From contig OY804579.1 of the NCBI GenBank assembly GCA_963680875.1, positions 31,853,804-31,917,803 on the forward strand: a stretch of DNA of 64,000 bases, in the 5' to 3' direction. Source of the stretch: Bathymodiolus brooksi. Lineage: Eukaryota > Mollusca > Bivalvia > Mytilida > Modiolidae. Numbering within the stretch: position 1 is the stretch's first letter; every line of letters starts with the position of its first letter. The position numbers were made by a program, and so were the translations under genes. The notes under the pieces were generated by a model that was given only the letters and a program-made list of their open reading frames with translations, had not been told where the DNA came from and did no database searches. Positions 26,271-37,799 of this stretch are shown here, piece by piece.

Positions 26271-27982
26271 CTCACAGTCAAACGATTGGAATAACCTTCA
26301 TCGGATACGATCACAGCCAAAAGATTGGAATAAGCTTCATCGGATACGCTCACAGTCAAAAGATTGGAATAAGCTTAATCGGATACGCTCACAGTCAAAA
26401 GATTGGAATAATCTTCATCGGATACGCTCACAGTCAAAAGATTGGAATAACCTTCATCAGATACGCTTCACAGTCAACAGATCGGAATAACCTTCATCGG
26501 ATACGCTCACAGTCAAAAGATTGGAATAACCTTCATCGGATACGCTCACAGTCAAAAGATTGGAATAACCTTCATCGGATATGCTCATAGTGAAAAGATT
26601 GGAATAACCTTCATCGGATACGCTCACAGTCAAAAGATTGGAATAACCTTCATCAGATACGCTTCACAGTCAACAGATCGGAATAACCTTCATCGGATAC
26701 GCTCACAGTCAAAAGATTGGAATAACCTTCATCGGATACGCTCACAGTCAAAAGATTGGAATAACCTTCATCGGATATGCTCAGTCAAAAGATTGGAATA
26801 ACCTTCATCAGATACGTTCACAGTCCAAAGATTGGAATAACCTTCATCGGATACGCTCACAGTCAAAATATTAGGATAACCTTCATCAGATACGCTCACA
26901 GTCAAAAGATTTGAATAACCTTCATCGGATACGCTCACAGTCAAAAGATTGGAATAACCTTCATCAGATACGCTCACAGTCAAAAAATTGGAATAACCTT
27001 CATCGGATACGCTCACAGTCAAAAGATTGGAATAACCTTCATCGGATACGGTCACAGTCTAAAGATTGGAATAACATTCATCGGATACGCTCACAGTCAA
27101 ACGATTGGAATAACCTTCATCGGATACGCTCACAGTCAAACGATTGGAATAACCTTCATCGGATACGCTCACAGTCAAAAGATTGGAATAAGCTTCATCG
27201 GATACGCCCACAGTCAAAAGATTGGAATAAGCTTAATCGGATACGCTCACAGTCAAAAGATTGGAATAACCTTCATCGGATACGCTCACAGTCAAACGAT
27301 TGGAATAACCTTCATCGGATACGCTCACAGTCAAACGATTGGAATAACCTTCATCGGATACGCTCACAGTCAAAAAATTGGAATAACCTTCATCTGATAC
27401 GCTCACAGTCAAACGATTGGAATAACCTTCATCGGATACGTTCACAGTCAAAAGATTGGAATAACCTTCATCGGATACGCTCACAGTCAAACGATTGGAA
27501 TAACCTTCATCGGATACGCTCACAGTCAAACGATTGGAATAACCTTCATCGAATACGCTCACAGTCAAAAGATTGGAATAAGCTTAATCGGATACGCCCA
27601 CAATCAAACGATTGGAATAACCTTCATCGGATACGATCACAGTCAAAAGGTTGGAATAACCTTCGTCGGATATGCTCATAGTCAAAAGATTGGAATAAGC
27701 TTCATCGGTTATGCTCACAATCAAAAGATTGGAATAACATTCATCGGATACGCTCACAGTCAAAAGATTGGAATAACCTTCGTCGGATATGCTCATAGTC
27801 AAAAGATTGGAATAAGCTTCATCGGTTATGCTCACAATCAAAAGATTGGAAAAACCTTCATCAGATACGTTCACAGTTAAAATATTGGAATAACCTTCAT
27901 CGGATACGCTCACAGTCAAAAGATTGGAATGACCTTCATCGGATACGCTCACAGTCAAATGATTGGAATAACCTTCATCGGA
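26271..27982 (+). repeat. Higher-order repeat B, copy 2
   Basis: This is the downstream counterpart of 18595-20228. CATAGTGAAAAG lies at about 26586, GGTCACAGTCTAAAG at about 27051 and AAAAGGTTGG at about 27645. Differences from copy 1 include GATACGTTCACAGTCC (about 26811) where copy 1 has GATAAGTTCACAGTCC, and CAATCAAACG (about 27602) where copy 1 has CAATCAAAAG. Confidence 0.82.
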
Positions 27983-28959
27983 TACGCTCATAGTCAAAAG
28001 ATTGGAATAAGCTTCATCGGTTATGCTCACAATCAAAAGATTGGAAAAACCTTCATCAGATACGTTCACAGTTAAAATATTGGAATAACCTTCATCGGAT
28101 ACGCTCACAGTCAAATGATTGGAATAACCTTCATCGGATTCGCTCAGTCAAAAGATTGGAATAACCTTCATCGGATATGCTCATTCAAAAGATTGGAATA
28201 ATCTTCATCGGATACCCTCACAGTCAAAAGATTGGAATAACCTTCATCGGATACGCTCAGTCAAAAGATTGGAATAACCTTCATCGGATATGCTCATTCA
28301 AAAGATTGGAATAACCTTCACCGGATACGTTCCCAGTCAAAAGATTGGAATAACCTTCATCGGATACGCTCACAGTCAAACGATTGGAATAACCTTCATC
28401 GGATACGCTCACAGCCAAAAGATTGGAATAAGCTTCATCGGATACGCTCACAGTCAATAGATTGGAATAACCTTCATCAGATACGCTTCACAGTCAACAG
28501 ATCGGAATAACCTTCATCGGAATCGCTCACAATCAAAAGATTGGAATAACCTTCATCGGATACGCTCACAGTCAAAAGATTGGAATAACCTTCATCGGAT
28601 ATGCTCATAGTCAAAAGATTGGAATAACATTCATCGGTTACGCTCACAGTCAAAAGGTTGGAATAACCTTCGTCGGATATGCTCATAGTCAAAAGATTGG
28701 AATAAGCTTCATCGGTTATGCTCACAATCAAAAGATTGGAATAACATTCATCGGATACGCTCACAGTCAAAAGATTGGAATAACCTTCGTCGGATATGCT
28801 CATAGTCAAAAGATTGGAATAAGCTTCATCGGTTATGCTCACAATCAAAAGATTGGAAAAACCTTCATCAGATACGTTCACAGTTAAAATATTGGAATAA
28901 CCTTCATCGGATACGCTCACAGTCAAAAGATTGGAATAACCTTCATCGGATACGCTCAC
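27983..28959 (+). repeat. Array segment linking repeats B and C
   Basis: No gene is present. About 28141-28470 matches about 29224-29553 (offset 1,083), including ATATGCTCATTC, AATCTTCATCGG, ACCCTCACAG and GTTCCCAG. About 28620-28960 holds two successive GTCGG/GGTTATG pairs and an AATATT monomer, as in about 25100-25360. Private variants include CACCGGATACG (about 28319), GTCAATAGATTGG (about 28453) and AGTTCAATG (about 28961). Confidence 0.72.
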
Positions 28960-29924
28960 AGTTCAATGATTGGAATAACCTTCATCGGATTCGCTCAGTC
29001 AAAAGATTGGAATAACCTTCATCGGATACGCTCATAGTCAAAAGATTGGAATAAGCTTCATCGGTTATGCTCACAATCAAAAGATTGGAAAAACCTTCAT
29101 CAGATACGTTCACAGTTAAAATATTGGAATAACCTTCATCGGATACGCTCACAGTCAAAAGATTGGAATAACCTTCATCGGATACGCTCACAGTCAAATG
29201 ATTGGAATAACCTTCATCGGATTCGCTCAGTCAAAAGATTGGAATAACCTTCATCGGATATGCTCATTCAAAAGATTGGAATAATCTTCATCGGATACCC
29301 TCACAGTCAAAAGATTGGAATAACCTTCATCGGATACGCTCAGTCAAAAGATTGGAATAACCTTCATCGGATATGCTCATTCAAAAGATTGGAATAACCT
29401 TCATCGGATACGTTCCCAGTCAAAAGATTGGAATAACCTTCATCGGATACGCTCACAGTCAAACGATTGGAATAACCTTCATCGGATACGCTCACAGCCA
29501 AAAGATTGGAATAAGCTTCATCGGATACGCTCACAGTCAAAAGATTGGAATAAGCTTAATCGGATACGCTCACAGTCAAAAGATTGGAATAATCTTCATC
29601 GGATACGCTCACAGTCAAAAGATTGGAATAACCTTCATCAGATACGCTTCACAGTCAACAGATCGGAATAACCTTCATCGCAATCGCTCACAGTCAAAAG
29701 ATTGGAATAACCTTCATCGGATACGCTCACAGTCAAAAGATTGGAATAACCTTCATCGGATATGCTCATAGTCAAAAGATTGGAATAACCTTCATCGGAT
29801 ATGCTCAGTCAAAAGATTGGAATAACCTTCATCAGATACGTTCACAGTCCAAAGATTGGAATAACCTTCATCGGATACGCTCACAGTCAAAAGATTGGGA
29901 TAACCTTCATCAGATACGCTCACA

Positions 29925-30739
29925 GTCAAACGATTGGAATAACCTTCATCGGATACGCTCACAGTCAACAGATTGGAATAACCTTCATCAGATACGCTCA
30001 CAGTCAAAAAATTGGAATAACCTTCATCGGATACGCTCACAGTCAAAAGATTGGAATAACCTTCATCGGATACGCCCACAGTCAAAAGATTGGAATAACC
30101 TTCATCTGATACGCTCACAGTCAAAAGATTGGAATAACCTTCATCGGATACGCTCACAGTCAAAAGATTGGAATAACCTTCATCGGATACGCTCACAGTC
30201 AAACGATTGGAATAACCTTCATCGGATACGCTCACAGTCAAACGATTGGAATAACCTTCATCGGATACGCTCACAGTCAAAAGATTTGAATAACCTTCAT
30301 CGGATACGCTCACAATCAAAAGATTAGAATAACATTCATCAGATACGCTCACAGTCAAAAGATTGGAATAACCTTCGTCGGATACGCTCTTAGTCAAAAG
30401 ATTGGAATAAGCTTCATCGGTTATGCTCACAATCAAAAGATTGGAAAAACCTTCATCAGATACGTTCACAGTCAAAATACTGGAATAACCTTCTTCGGAT
30501 ACGCTCACAGTCAAAAGATTGGAATAACCTTCATCGGACACGCTCACGGTCAAATGATTGGAATAACCTTCATCGGATTCGCTCAGTCAAAAGATTGGAA
30601 TAACCTTCATCGGATACGCTCACAGTCAAAAGATTGGAATAACCTTCATCGGATATGCTCATTCAAAAGATTGGAATAACCTTCATCGGATACGCTCACA
30701 GTCAAAAGATTGGAATAACCTTCATCGGATACGCTCAAA
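29925..30739 (+). repeat. ~815-bp local duplication, unit 1
   Basis: The string beginning GTCAAACGATTGG and then CAACAGATTGG restarts 815 bp downstream. The unit includes GATTTGAATAACC, GATTAGAATAACATTC, the TACTGG/TTCTTCGG/CACGGTC trio and two 37-bp monomers. At its start (29921-29925) it has CACAG where unit 2 has CAAAG. Confidence 0.85.
30373..30389 (+). other. Partial CENP-B-box-like string (low confidence)
   Basis: CTTCGTCGGATACGCTC fits the vertebrate CENP-B box scheme (N-TTCG-NNNN-A-NN-CGGG-N) at seven of the nine fixed positions; the last two G are C and T. The ordinary monomer (TTCATCGGATACGCT) fits six of nine and the GTCGGATATG variant five. The same seven-of-nine form occurs at 31149-31165 and near 40947, 51131, 55107, 57867 and 63509. 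The match may be chance, and I have no evidence that the host has a CENP-B homologue. Confidence 0.15.
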
Positions 30740-31515
30740 GTCAAACGATTGGAATAACCTTCATCGGATACGCTCACAGTCAACAGATTGGAATAACCTT
30801 CATCAGATACGCTCACAGTCAAAAAATTGGAATAACCTTCATCGGATACGCTCACAGTCAAAAGATTGGAATAACCTTCATCGGATACGCCCACAGTCAA
30901 AAGATAGGAATAACCTTCATCTGATACGCTCACAGTCAAAAGATTGGAATAACCTTCATCGGATACGCTCACAGTCAAAAGATTGGAATAACCTTCATCG
31001 GATACGCTCACAGTCAAACGATTGGAATAACCTTCATCGGATACGCTCACAGTCAAACGATTGGAATAACCTTCATCGGATACGCTCACAGTCAAAAGAT
31101 TTGAATAACATTCATCAGATACGCTCACAGTCAAAAGATTGGAATAACCTTCGTCGGATACGCTCATAGTCAAAAGATTGCAATAAGCTTCATCGGTTAT
31201 GCTCACAATCAAAAGATTGGAAAAACCTTCATCAGATACGTTCACAGTCAAAATACTGGAATAACCTTCTTCGGATACGCTCACAGTCAAAAGATTGGAA
31301 TAACCTTCATCGGACACGCTCACGGTCAAATCATTGGAATAACCTTCATCGGATTCGCTCAGTCAAAAGATTGGAATAACCTTCATCGGATACGCTCACA
31401 GTCAAAAGATTGGAATAACCTTCATCGGATATGCTCATTCAAAAGATTGGAATAACCTTCATCGGATACGCTCACAGTCAAAGGATTGGAATAACCTTCA
31501 TCGGATACGCTCAAA
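30740..31515 (+). repeat. ~776-bp local duplication, unit 2
   Basis: This is unit 1 minus one monomer: GATTTGAATAACATTC at about 31100 fuses two successive monomers of unit 1, shortening the offset from 815 to 776. Other private changes are AAGATAGG (about 30902), GATTGCAATAAGC (about 31176) and CAAATCATTGG (about 31326). A third, partial restart (CAAAGTCAAACG) follows at about 31513. Confidence 0.85.
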
Positions 31516-32451
31516 GTCAAACGATTGGAATAACCTTCATCGGATACGCTCACAGTCAAAAGATTGGAATAAGTTTCATCGGATACGCTCACAGTCAAAA
31601 GATTGGAATAAACTTAATCGGATACGCTCACAGTCAAAAGATTGGAATAACCTTCATCAGATACGCTTCAGTCAAAAGATTGGAATAACCTTCATCGGAT
31701 ACGCTCACAGTCAAAAGATTGGAATAACCTTCATCGGATAAGCTCACAGTCAAAAGATTGGAAAAACCTTCATCGGATATGCTCATATTCAAAAGATTGG
31801 AATAACTTCATCGGATACGCTCATAGTCAAACGATTGGAATAACCTTCATCGGATACGCTCACAGTCAAAAGATTGGAATAACCTTCATCGGATACGCTC
31901 ACAGTCAAACGATTGGAATAACCTTCATCGGATACGCTCACAGTCAAAAGATTGGAATAACCTTCATCGGATACGCTCACAGTCAAAAGATTGGAATAAC
32001 CTTCATCTGATACGCTCACAGTAAAGAGATTGGAATAACCTTCATCGGATACCCTCACAGTCAACGATTGGAATAACCTTCATCGGATACGCTCACAGTC
32101 AAACGATTGGAATAACATTCATCGAATACGCTCACAGTCAAAAGATTGGAATAACCTTCAACGGATACGCTCACAGTCAAAAGATTGGAATAACCTTCAT
32201 CGGATACGCTCACAATCAAAAGATTGGAATAACATTCATCGGATTCGCTCATAGTCAAAAGATTGGTATAACCTTCATCAGATACGTTCAGAGTTAAAAT
32301 ATTGGAATAACCTTCATCGGATACGCTCACCGTCAAAAGATTGGAATAACCTTCATCGGATTTGCTCAGTCAAAAGATTGGAATAACCTTCATCGGATAT
32401 GCTCATTCAAAAGATAGGAATAACCTTCATCGGATACGTTCCCAGTCAAAA

Positions 32452-32763
32452 GATTGGAATAACCTTCATCGGATACGCTCACAGTCAAACGATTGGAATA
32501 ACCTTCATCGGATACGCTCACAGCCAAAAGATTGGAATAAGCTTCATCGGATACGCTCACAATCAAAAGATTGGAATAACCTTCATCGGATACGCTCACA
32601 GTCTAACGATTGGAATAACATTCATCGGATACGCTCACAGTCAAAAGATTGGAATAACCTTCATCGGATACGCCCACAGTCTAAAGATGGGAATAAGCTT
32701 AATCGGATACGCTCACAGTCAAAAGATTGGAATAACATTCATCGGATACGCTCACAGTCAAAC
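32452..32763 (+). repeat. 312-bp (8 x 39) tandem duplication, unit 1
   Basis: Eight monomers in the order AAACG, CAGCCAAAAG, AAGCTTC, CACAATC, GTCTAACG, AACATTC, CGCCCACAGTC, GTCTAAAGATGGG repeat exactly one octamer later: CAGCCAAA at 32521 and 32833, CTAAAGATGG at 32681 and 32993. All units are 39 bp, so the three open frames pass through without a break. This explains the unusually long open frames of 254-270 codons here. The block is not doubled in the partner copies near 42.3 and 52.5 kb. Confidence 0.93.
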
Positions 32764-33075
32764 GATTGGAATAACCTTCATCGGATACGCTCACAGTCAA
32801 ACGATTGGAATAACCTTCATCGGATACGCTCACAGCCAAAAGATTGGAATAAGCTTCATCGGATACGCTCACAATCAAAAGATTGGAATAACCTTCATCG
32901 GATACGCTCACAGTCTAACGATTGGAATAACATTCATCGGATACGCTCACAGTCAAAAGATTGGAATAACCTTCATCGGATACGCCCACAGTCTAAAGAT
33001 GGGAATAAGCTTAATCGGATACGCTCACAGTCAAAAGATTGGAATAACATTCATCGGATACGCTCACAGTCAAAC
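32764..33075 (+). repeat. 312-bp (8 x 39) tandem duplication, unit 2
   Basis: This is the second octamer, with no difference from the first that I could see. The match runs on to about 33125, where AACTTCATC replaces AACCTTCATC. It is downstream of the GTTCCCAG landmark at about 32438 and is followed by a 38-bp monomer (GTCAAAAATTGG, about 33149). Confidence 0.93.
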
Positions 33076-33426
33076 GATTGGAATAACCTTCATCGGATAC
33101 GCTCACAGTCAAACGATTGGAATAAACTTCATCGGATACGCTCACAGTCAAAAATTGGAATAACTTTCATCTGATACGCTCACAGTCAAACGATTGGAAT
33201 AACCTTCATCGGATACGTTCACAGTCAAAAGATTGGAATAACCTTCATCGGATATGCTCAGTCAAAAGATTGGAATAACCTTCATCTGATACGCTCACAG
33301 TCAAAAGATTGGAATAACCTTCATCGGATACGCTCACAGTCAAAAGATTGGAATAACCTTCATCGGATACCCTCACAGTCAAACGATTGGAATAACCTTC
33401 ATCGGATACGCTCACAGTCAAACGAT

Positions 33427-33944
33427 TGGAATAACATTCATCGAATACGCTCACAGTCAAAAGATTGGAATAAGCTTAATCGGAAACGCCCACAATCAAA
33501 AGATTGGAATAACATTCATCGGATACGCTCACAGTCAAAAGGTTGGAATAACCTTCGTCGGATATGCTCATAGTCAAAAGATTGGAATAAGCTTCATCGG
33601 TTATGCTCACAATCAAAAGATTGGAATAACCTTCATCGGATATGCTCATTCAAAAGATTGGAATAATCTTCATCGGATACGCTCAGTCAAAAGATTGGAA
33701 TAACCTTCATCGGATACGCTCACAGTCAAACGATTGGAATAAGCTTCATCGGATACGCTCACAGTCAAAAGATTGGAATAAGCTTAATCGGATACGCTCA
33801 CAGTCAAAAGATTGGAATAACCTTCATCGGATACGCTCACAGTCAAACGATTGGAATAACCTTCATCGGACACGCTCACAGTCAAACGATTGGAATAACC
33901 TTCATCGGATACGCTCACAGTCAAAAAATTGGAATAACCTTCAT
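33427..33944 (+). repeat. Local repeat F, copy 1 (offset 1,622)
   Basis: The string AACATTCATCGAATACG, AAGCTTAATCGGAAACGCC, AAAAGGTTGG, ATATGCTCATTC, GGACACGC, AAAAAATTGG recurs at 35049-35566 exactly 1,622 bp downstream. It ends where this copy reads ATCTGATACG and the other ATCGGACACG. Confidence 0.8.
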
Positions 33945-34311
33945 CTGATACGCTCACAGTCAAACGATTGGAATAACCTTCATCGGATACGTTCACAGTC
34001 AAAAGATTGGAATAACCTTCATCGGATACGCTCAGTCAAAAGATTGGAATAACCTTCATCTGATACGCTCACAGTCAAAAGATTGGAATAACCTTCATCG
34101 GATACGCTCACAGTCAAAAGATTGGAATAACTTTCATCGGATACCCTCACAGTCAAACGATTGGAATAACCTTCATCGGATACGCTCACAGTCAAACGAT
34201 TGGAATAACCTTCATCGAATACTCTCACAGTCAAAAGATTGGAATAAGCTTAATCGGATACGCCCACAATCAAAAGATTGGAATAACATTCATCGGATAC
34301 GTTCACAGTCA

Positions 34312-35009
34312 AAAGATTGGAATAAACTTCGTCGGATATGCTCATAGTCAAAAGATTGGAATAAGCTTCATCGGTTATGCTCACAATCAAAAGATTTGAA
34401 TAACATTCATCGGATACGCTCACAGTCAAAAGATTGGAATAACCTTCGTCGGATATGCTCATAGTCAAAAGATTGGAATAAGCTTCATCGGTTATGCTCA
34501 CAATCAAAAGATTGGAAAAACCTTCATCAGATACGTTCACAGTTAAAATATTGGAATAACCTTCATCGGATACGCTCACAGTCAAAAGATTGGAATAACC
34601 TTCATCGGATACGCTCACAGTCAAATGATTGGAATAACCTTCATCGGATTCGCTCAGTCAAAAGATTGGAATAACCTTCATCGGATATGCTCATTCAAAC
34701 GATTGGAATAACCTTCATCGGATACCCTCACAGTCAAAAGATTGGAATAACCTTCATCGGATACACTCAGTCAAAAGATTGGAATAACCTTCATCGAATA
34801 TGCTCATTCAAAAGATTGGAATAACCTTCATCGGATACGTTCCCAGTCAAAAGATTGGAATAACCTTCATCGGATACGCTCACAGTCAAACGATTGGAAT
34901 AACCTTCATCGGATACGATCACAGCCAAAAGATTGGAATAAGCTTCATCGGATACGCTCACAGTCAAAAGATTGGAATAAGCTTAATCGGATACGCTCAC
35001 AGTCAAACG
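34312..35009 (+). repeat. Local repeat E, copy 1 (offset 1,273)
   Basis: The marker AATAAACTTCGTCGG lies at 34321 and 35594. The following order through GATTTGAATAACATTC, two GTCGG/GGTTATG pairs, the AATATT monomer, two 37-bp monomers, ACCCTCAC and GTTCCCAG is the same at 35585-36282. Small differences include ATTCAAACG at 34693 against ATTCAAAAG, and CACTCAGTC at 34765 against CGCTCAGTC. Confidence 0.82.
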
Positions 35010-35048
35010 ATTGGAATAATCTTCATCGTATACGCTCAGTCAAAAGAT

Positions 35049-35566
35049 TGGAATAACATTCATCGAATACGCTCACAGTCAAAAGATTGGAATAAGCTTA
35101 ATCGGAAACGCCCACAATCAAAAGATTGGAATAACATTCATCGGATACGCTCACAGTCAAAAGGTTGGAATAACCTTCGTCGGATATGCTCATAGTCAAA
35201 AGATTGGAATAAGCTTCATCGGTTATGCTCACAATCAAAAGATTGGAATAACCTTCATCGGATATGCTCATTCAAAAGATTGGAATAATCTTCATCGGAT
35301 ACGCTCAGTCAAAAGATTGGAATAACCTTCATCGGATACGCTCACAGTCAAACGATTGGAATAAGCTTCATCGGATACGCTCACAGTCAAAAGATTGGAA
35401 TAAGCTTAATCGGATACGCTCACAGTCAAAAGATTGGAATAACCTTCATCGGATACGCTCACAGTCAAACGATTGGAATAACCTTCATCGGACACGCTCA
35501 CAGTCAAACGATTGGAATAACCTTCATCGGATACGCTCACAGTCAAAAAATTGGAATAACCTTCAT
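35049..35566 (+). repeat. Local repeat F, copy 2
   Basis: This is the partner of 33427-33944. Directly after it the array enters E copy 2, so F and E together form an overlapping nested duplication between 33.4 and 36.3 kb. The fusion point near 35567-35585 (GGACACGCTCACAGTCAAAAG followed by AATAAACTTCG) has no counterpart in copy 1. Confidence 0.8.
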
Positions 35567-35584
35567 CGGACACGCTCACAGTCA

Positions 35585-36282
35585 AAAGATTGGAATAAAC
35601 TTCGTCGGATATGCTCATAGTCAAAAGATTGGAATAAGCTTCATCGGTTATGCTCACAATCAAAAGATTTGAATAACATTCATCGGATACGCTCACAGTC
35701 AAAAGATTGGAATAACCTTCGTCGGATATGCTCATAGTCAAAAGATTGGAATAAGCTTCATCGGTTATGCTCACAATCAAAAGATTGGAAAAACCTTCAT
35801 CAGATACGTTCACAGTTAAAATATTGGAATAACCTTCATCGGATACGCTCACAGTCAAAAGATTGGAATAACCTTCATCGGATACGCTCACAGTCAAATG
35901 ATTGGAATAACCTTCATCGGATTCGCTCAGTCAAAAGATTGGAATAACCTTCATCGGATATGCTCATTCAAAAGATTGGAATAACCTTCATCGGATACCC
36001 TCACAGTCAAAAGATTGGAATAACCTTCATCGGATACGCTCAGTCAAAAGATTGGAATAACCTTCATCGAATATGCTCATTCAAAAGATTGGAATAACCT
36101 TCATCGGATACGTTCCCAGTCAAAAGATTGGAATAACCTTCATCGGATACGCTCACAGTCAAACGATTGGAATAACCTTCATCGGATACGATCACAGCCA
36201 AAAGATTGGAATAAGCTTCATCGGATACGCTCACAGTCAAAAGATTGGAATAAGCTTAATCGGATACGCTCACAGTCAAAAG
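35585..36282 (+). repeat. Local repeat E, copy 2
   Basis: This is the partner of 34312-35009. The match ends near 36283, where AATATTCATCGG replaces AATCTTCATCGG; that change creates an AATATT site in an unusual place in the monomer. The next segment (36.3-37.8 kb) carries the 40-bp monomer GCTTCCCAGTC with AACAGATCGG, CATAGTGAAAAG and GATTAGGATAACC, as in repeats B and D. Confidence 0.82.
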
Positions 36283-37799
36283 ATTGGAATAATATTCATC
36301 GGATACGCTCACAGTCAAAAGATTGGAATAACCTTCATCAGATACGCTTCCCAGTCAACAGATCGGAATAACCTTCATCGGATACGCTCACAGTCAAAAG
36401 ATTGGAATAACCTTCATCGGATACGCTCACAGTCAAAAGATTGGAATAACCTTCATCGGATATGCTCATAGTGAAAAGATTGGAATAACCTTCATCGGAT
36501 ATGCTCAGTCAAAAGATTGGAATAACCTTCATCAGATACGTTCACAGTCCAAAGATTGGAATAACCTTCATCGGATACGCTCACAGTCAAAAGATTAGGA
36601 TAACCTTCATCAGATACGCTCACAGTCAAAAAATTGGAATAACCTTCATCGGATACGCTCACAGTCAAAAGATTGGAATAACCTTCATCAGATACGCTCA
36701 CAGTCAAAAAATTGGAATAACCTTCATCGGATACGCTCACAGTCAAAAGATTGGAATAACCTTCATCGGATACGCTCACAGTCTAAAGATTGGAATAACA
36801 TTCATCGGATACGCTCACAGTCAAACGATTGGAATAACCTTCATCGGATACGCTCACAGTCAAACGATTGGAATAACCTTCATCGGATACGCTCACAGTC
36901 AAAAGATTGGAATAATCTTCATCGGATACGCCCACAGTCAAAAGATTGGAATAAGCTTAATCGGATACGCTCACAGTCAAAAGATTGGAATAACCTTCAT
37001 CGGATACGCTCACAGTCAAACGATTGGAATAACCTTCATCGGATACGCTCACAGTCAAACGATTGGAATAACCTTCATCGGATACGCTCACAGTCAAAAA
37101 ATTGGAATAACCTTCATCTGATACGCTCACAGTCAAACGATTGGAATAACCTTCATCGGATACGTTCACAGTCAAAAGATTGGAATAACCTTCATCGGAT
37201 ACGCTCAGTCAAAAGATTGGAATAACCTTCATCTGATACGCTCACAGTCAAAAGATTGGAATAACCTTCATCGGATACGCTCACAGTCAAAAGATTGGAA
37301 TAACCTTCATCCGATACCCTCACAGTCAAACGATTGGAATAACCTTCATCGGATACGCTCACAGTCAAACGATTGGAATAACCTTCATCGAATACGCTCA
37401 CAGTCAAAAGATTGGAATAAGCTTAATCGGATACGCCCACAATCAAAAGATTGAAATAACACTCATCGGATACGCTCACAGTCAAAAGATTGGAATAACC
37501 TTCGTCGGATATGCTCATAGTCAAGAGATTGGAATAAGCTTCATCGGTTATGCTCACAATCAAAAGATTGGAAAAACCTTCATCAGATACGTTCACAGTT
37601 AAAATATTGGAATAACCTTCATCGGATACGCTCACAGTCAAAAGATTGGAATAACCTTCATCGGATACGCTCACAGTCAAATGATTGGAATAACCTTCAT
37701 CGGATTCGCTCAGTCAAAAGATTGGAATAACCTTCATCAGATACGCTCATAGTCAAAAGATTGGAATAACCTTCATCGGTTATGCTCACAATCAAAAGA

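Larger units (their letters stand above)
28960..33625 (+). repeat. Higher-order repeat C, copy 1 (~10.2-10.6-kb period)
   Basis: The variant order recurs at about 39611 (offset 10,651 bp) and again at about 49795 (a further 10,184 bp). This copy is longest because it holds an extra ~776-bp repeat (30740-31515) and an extra 312-bp repeat (32764-33075), which change the offset to 9,797 and then 9,561. Shared markers are AACAGATCGG followed by GGAATCGC (GCAATCGC here at about 29680), CCAAAGATTGG, CAAAATACTGG, TTCTTCGG, CACGGTCAAATG, AGTAAAGAGATTGG, and a 38-bp monomer GGAATAACTTCATC. Confidence 0.85.
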
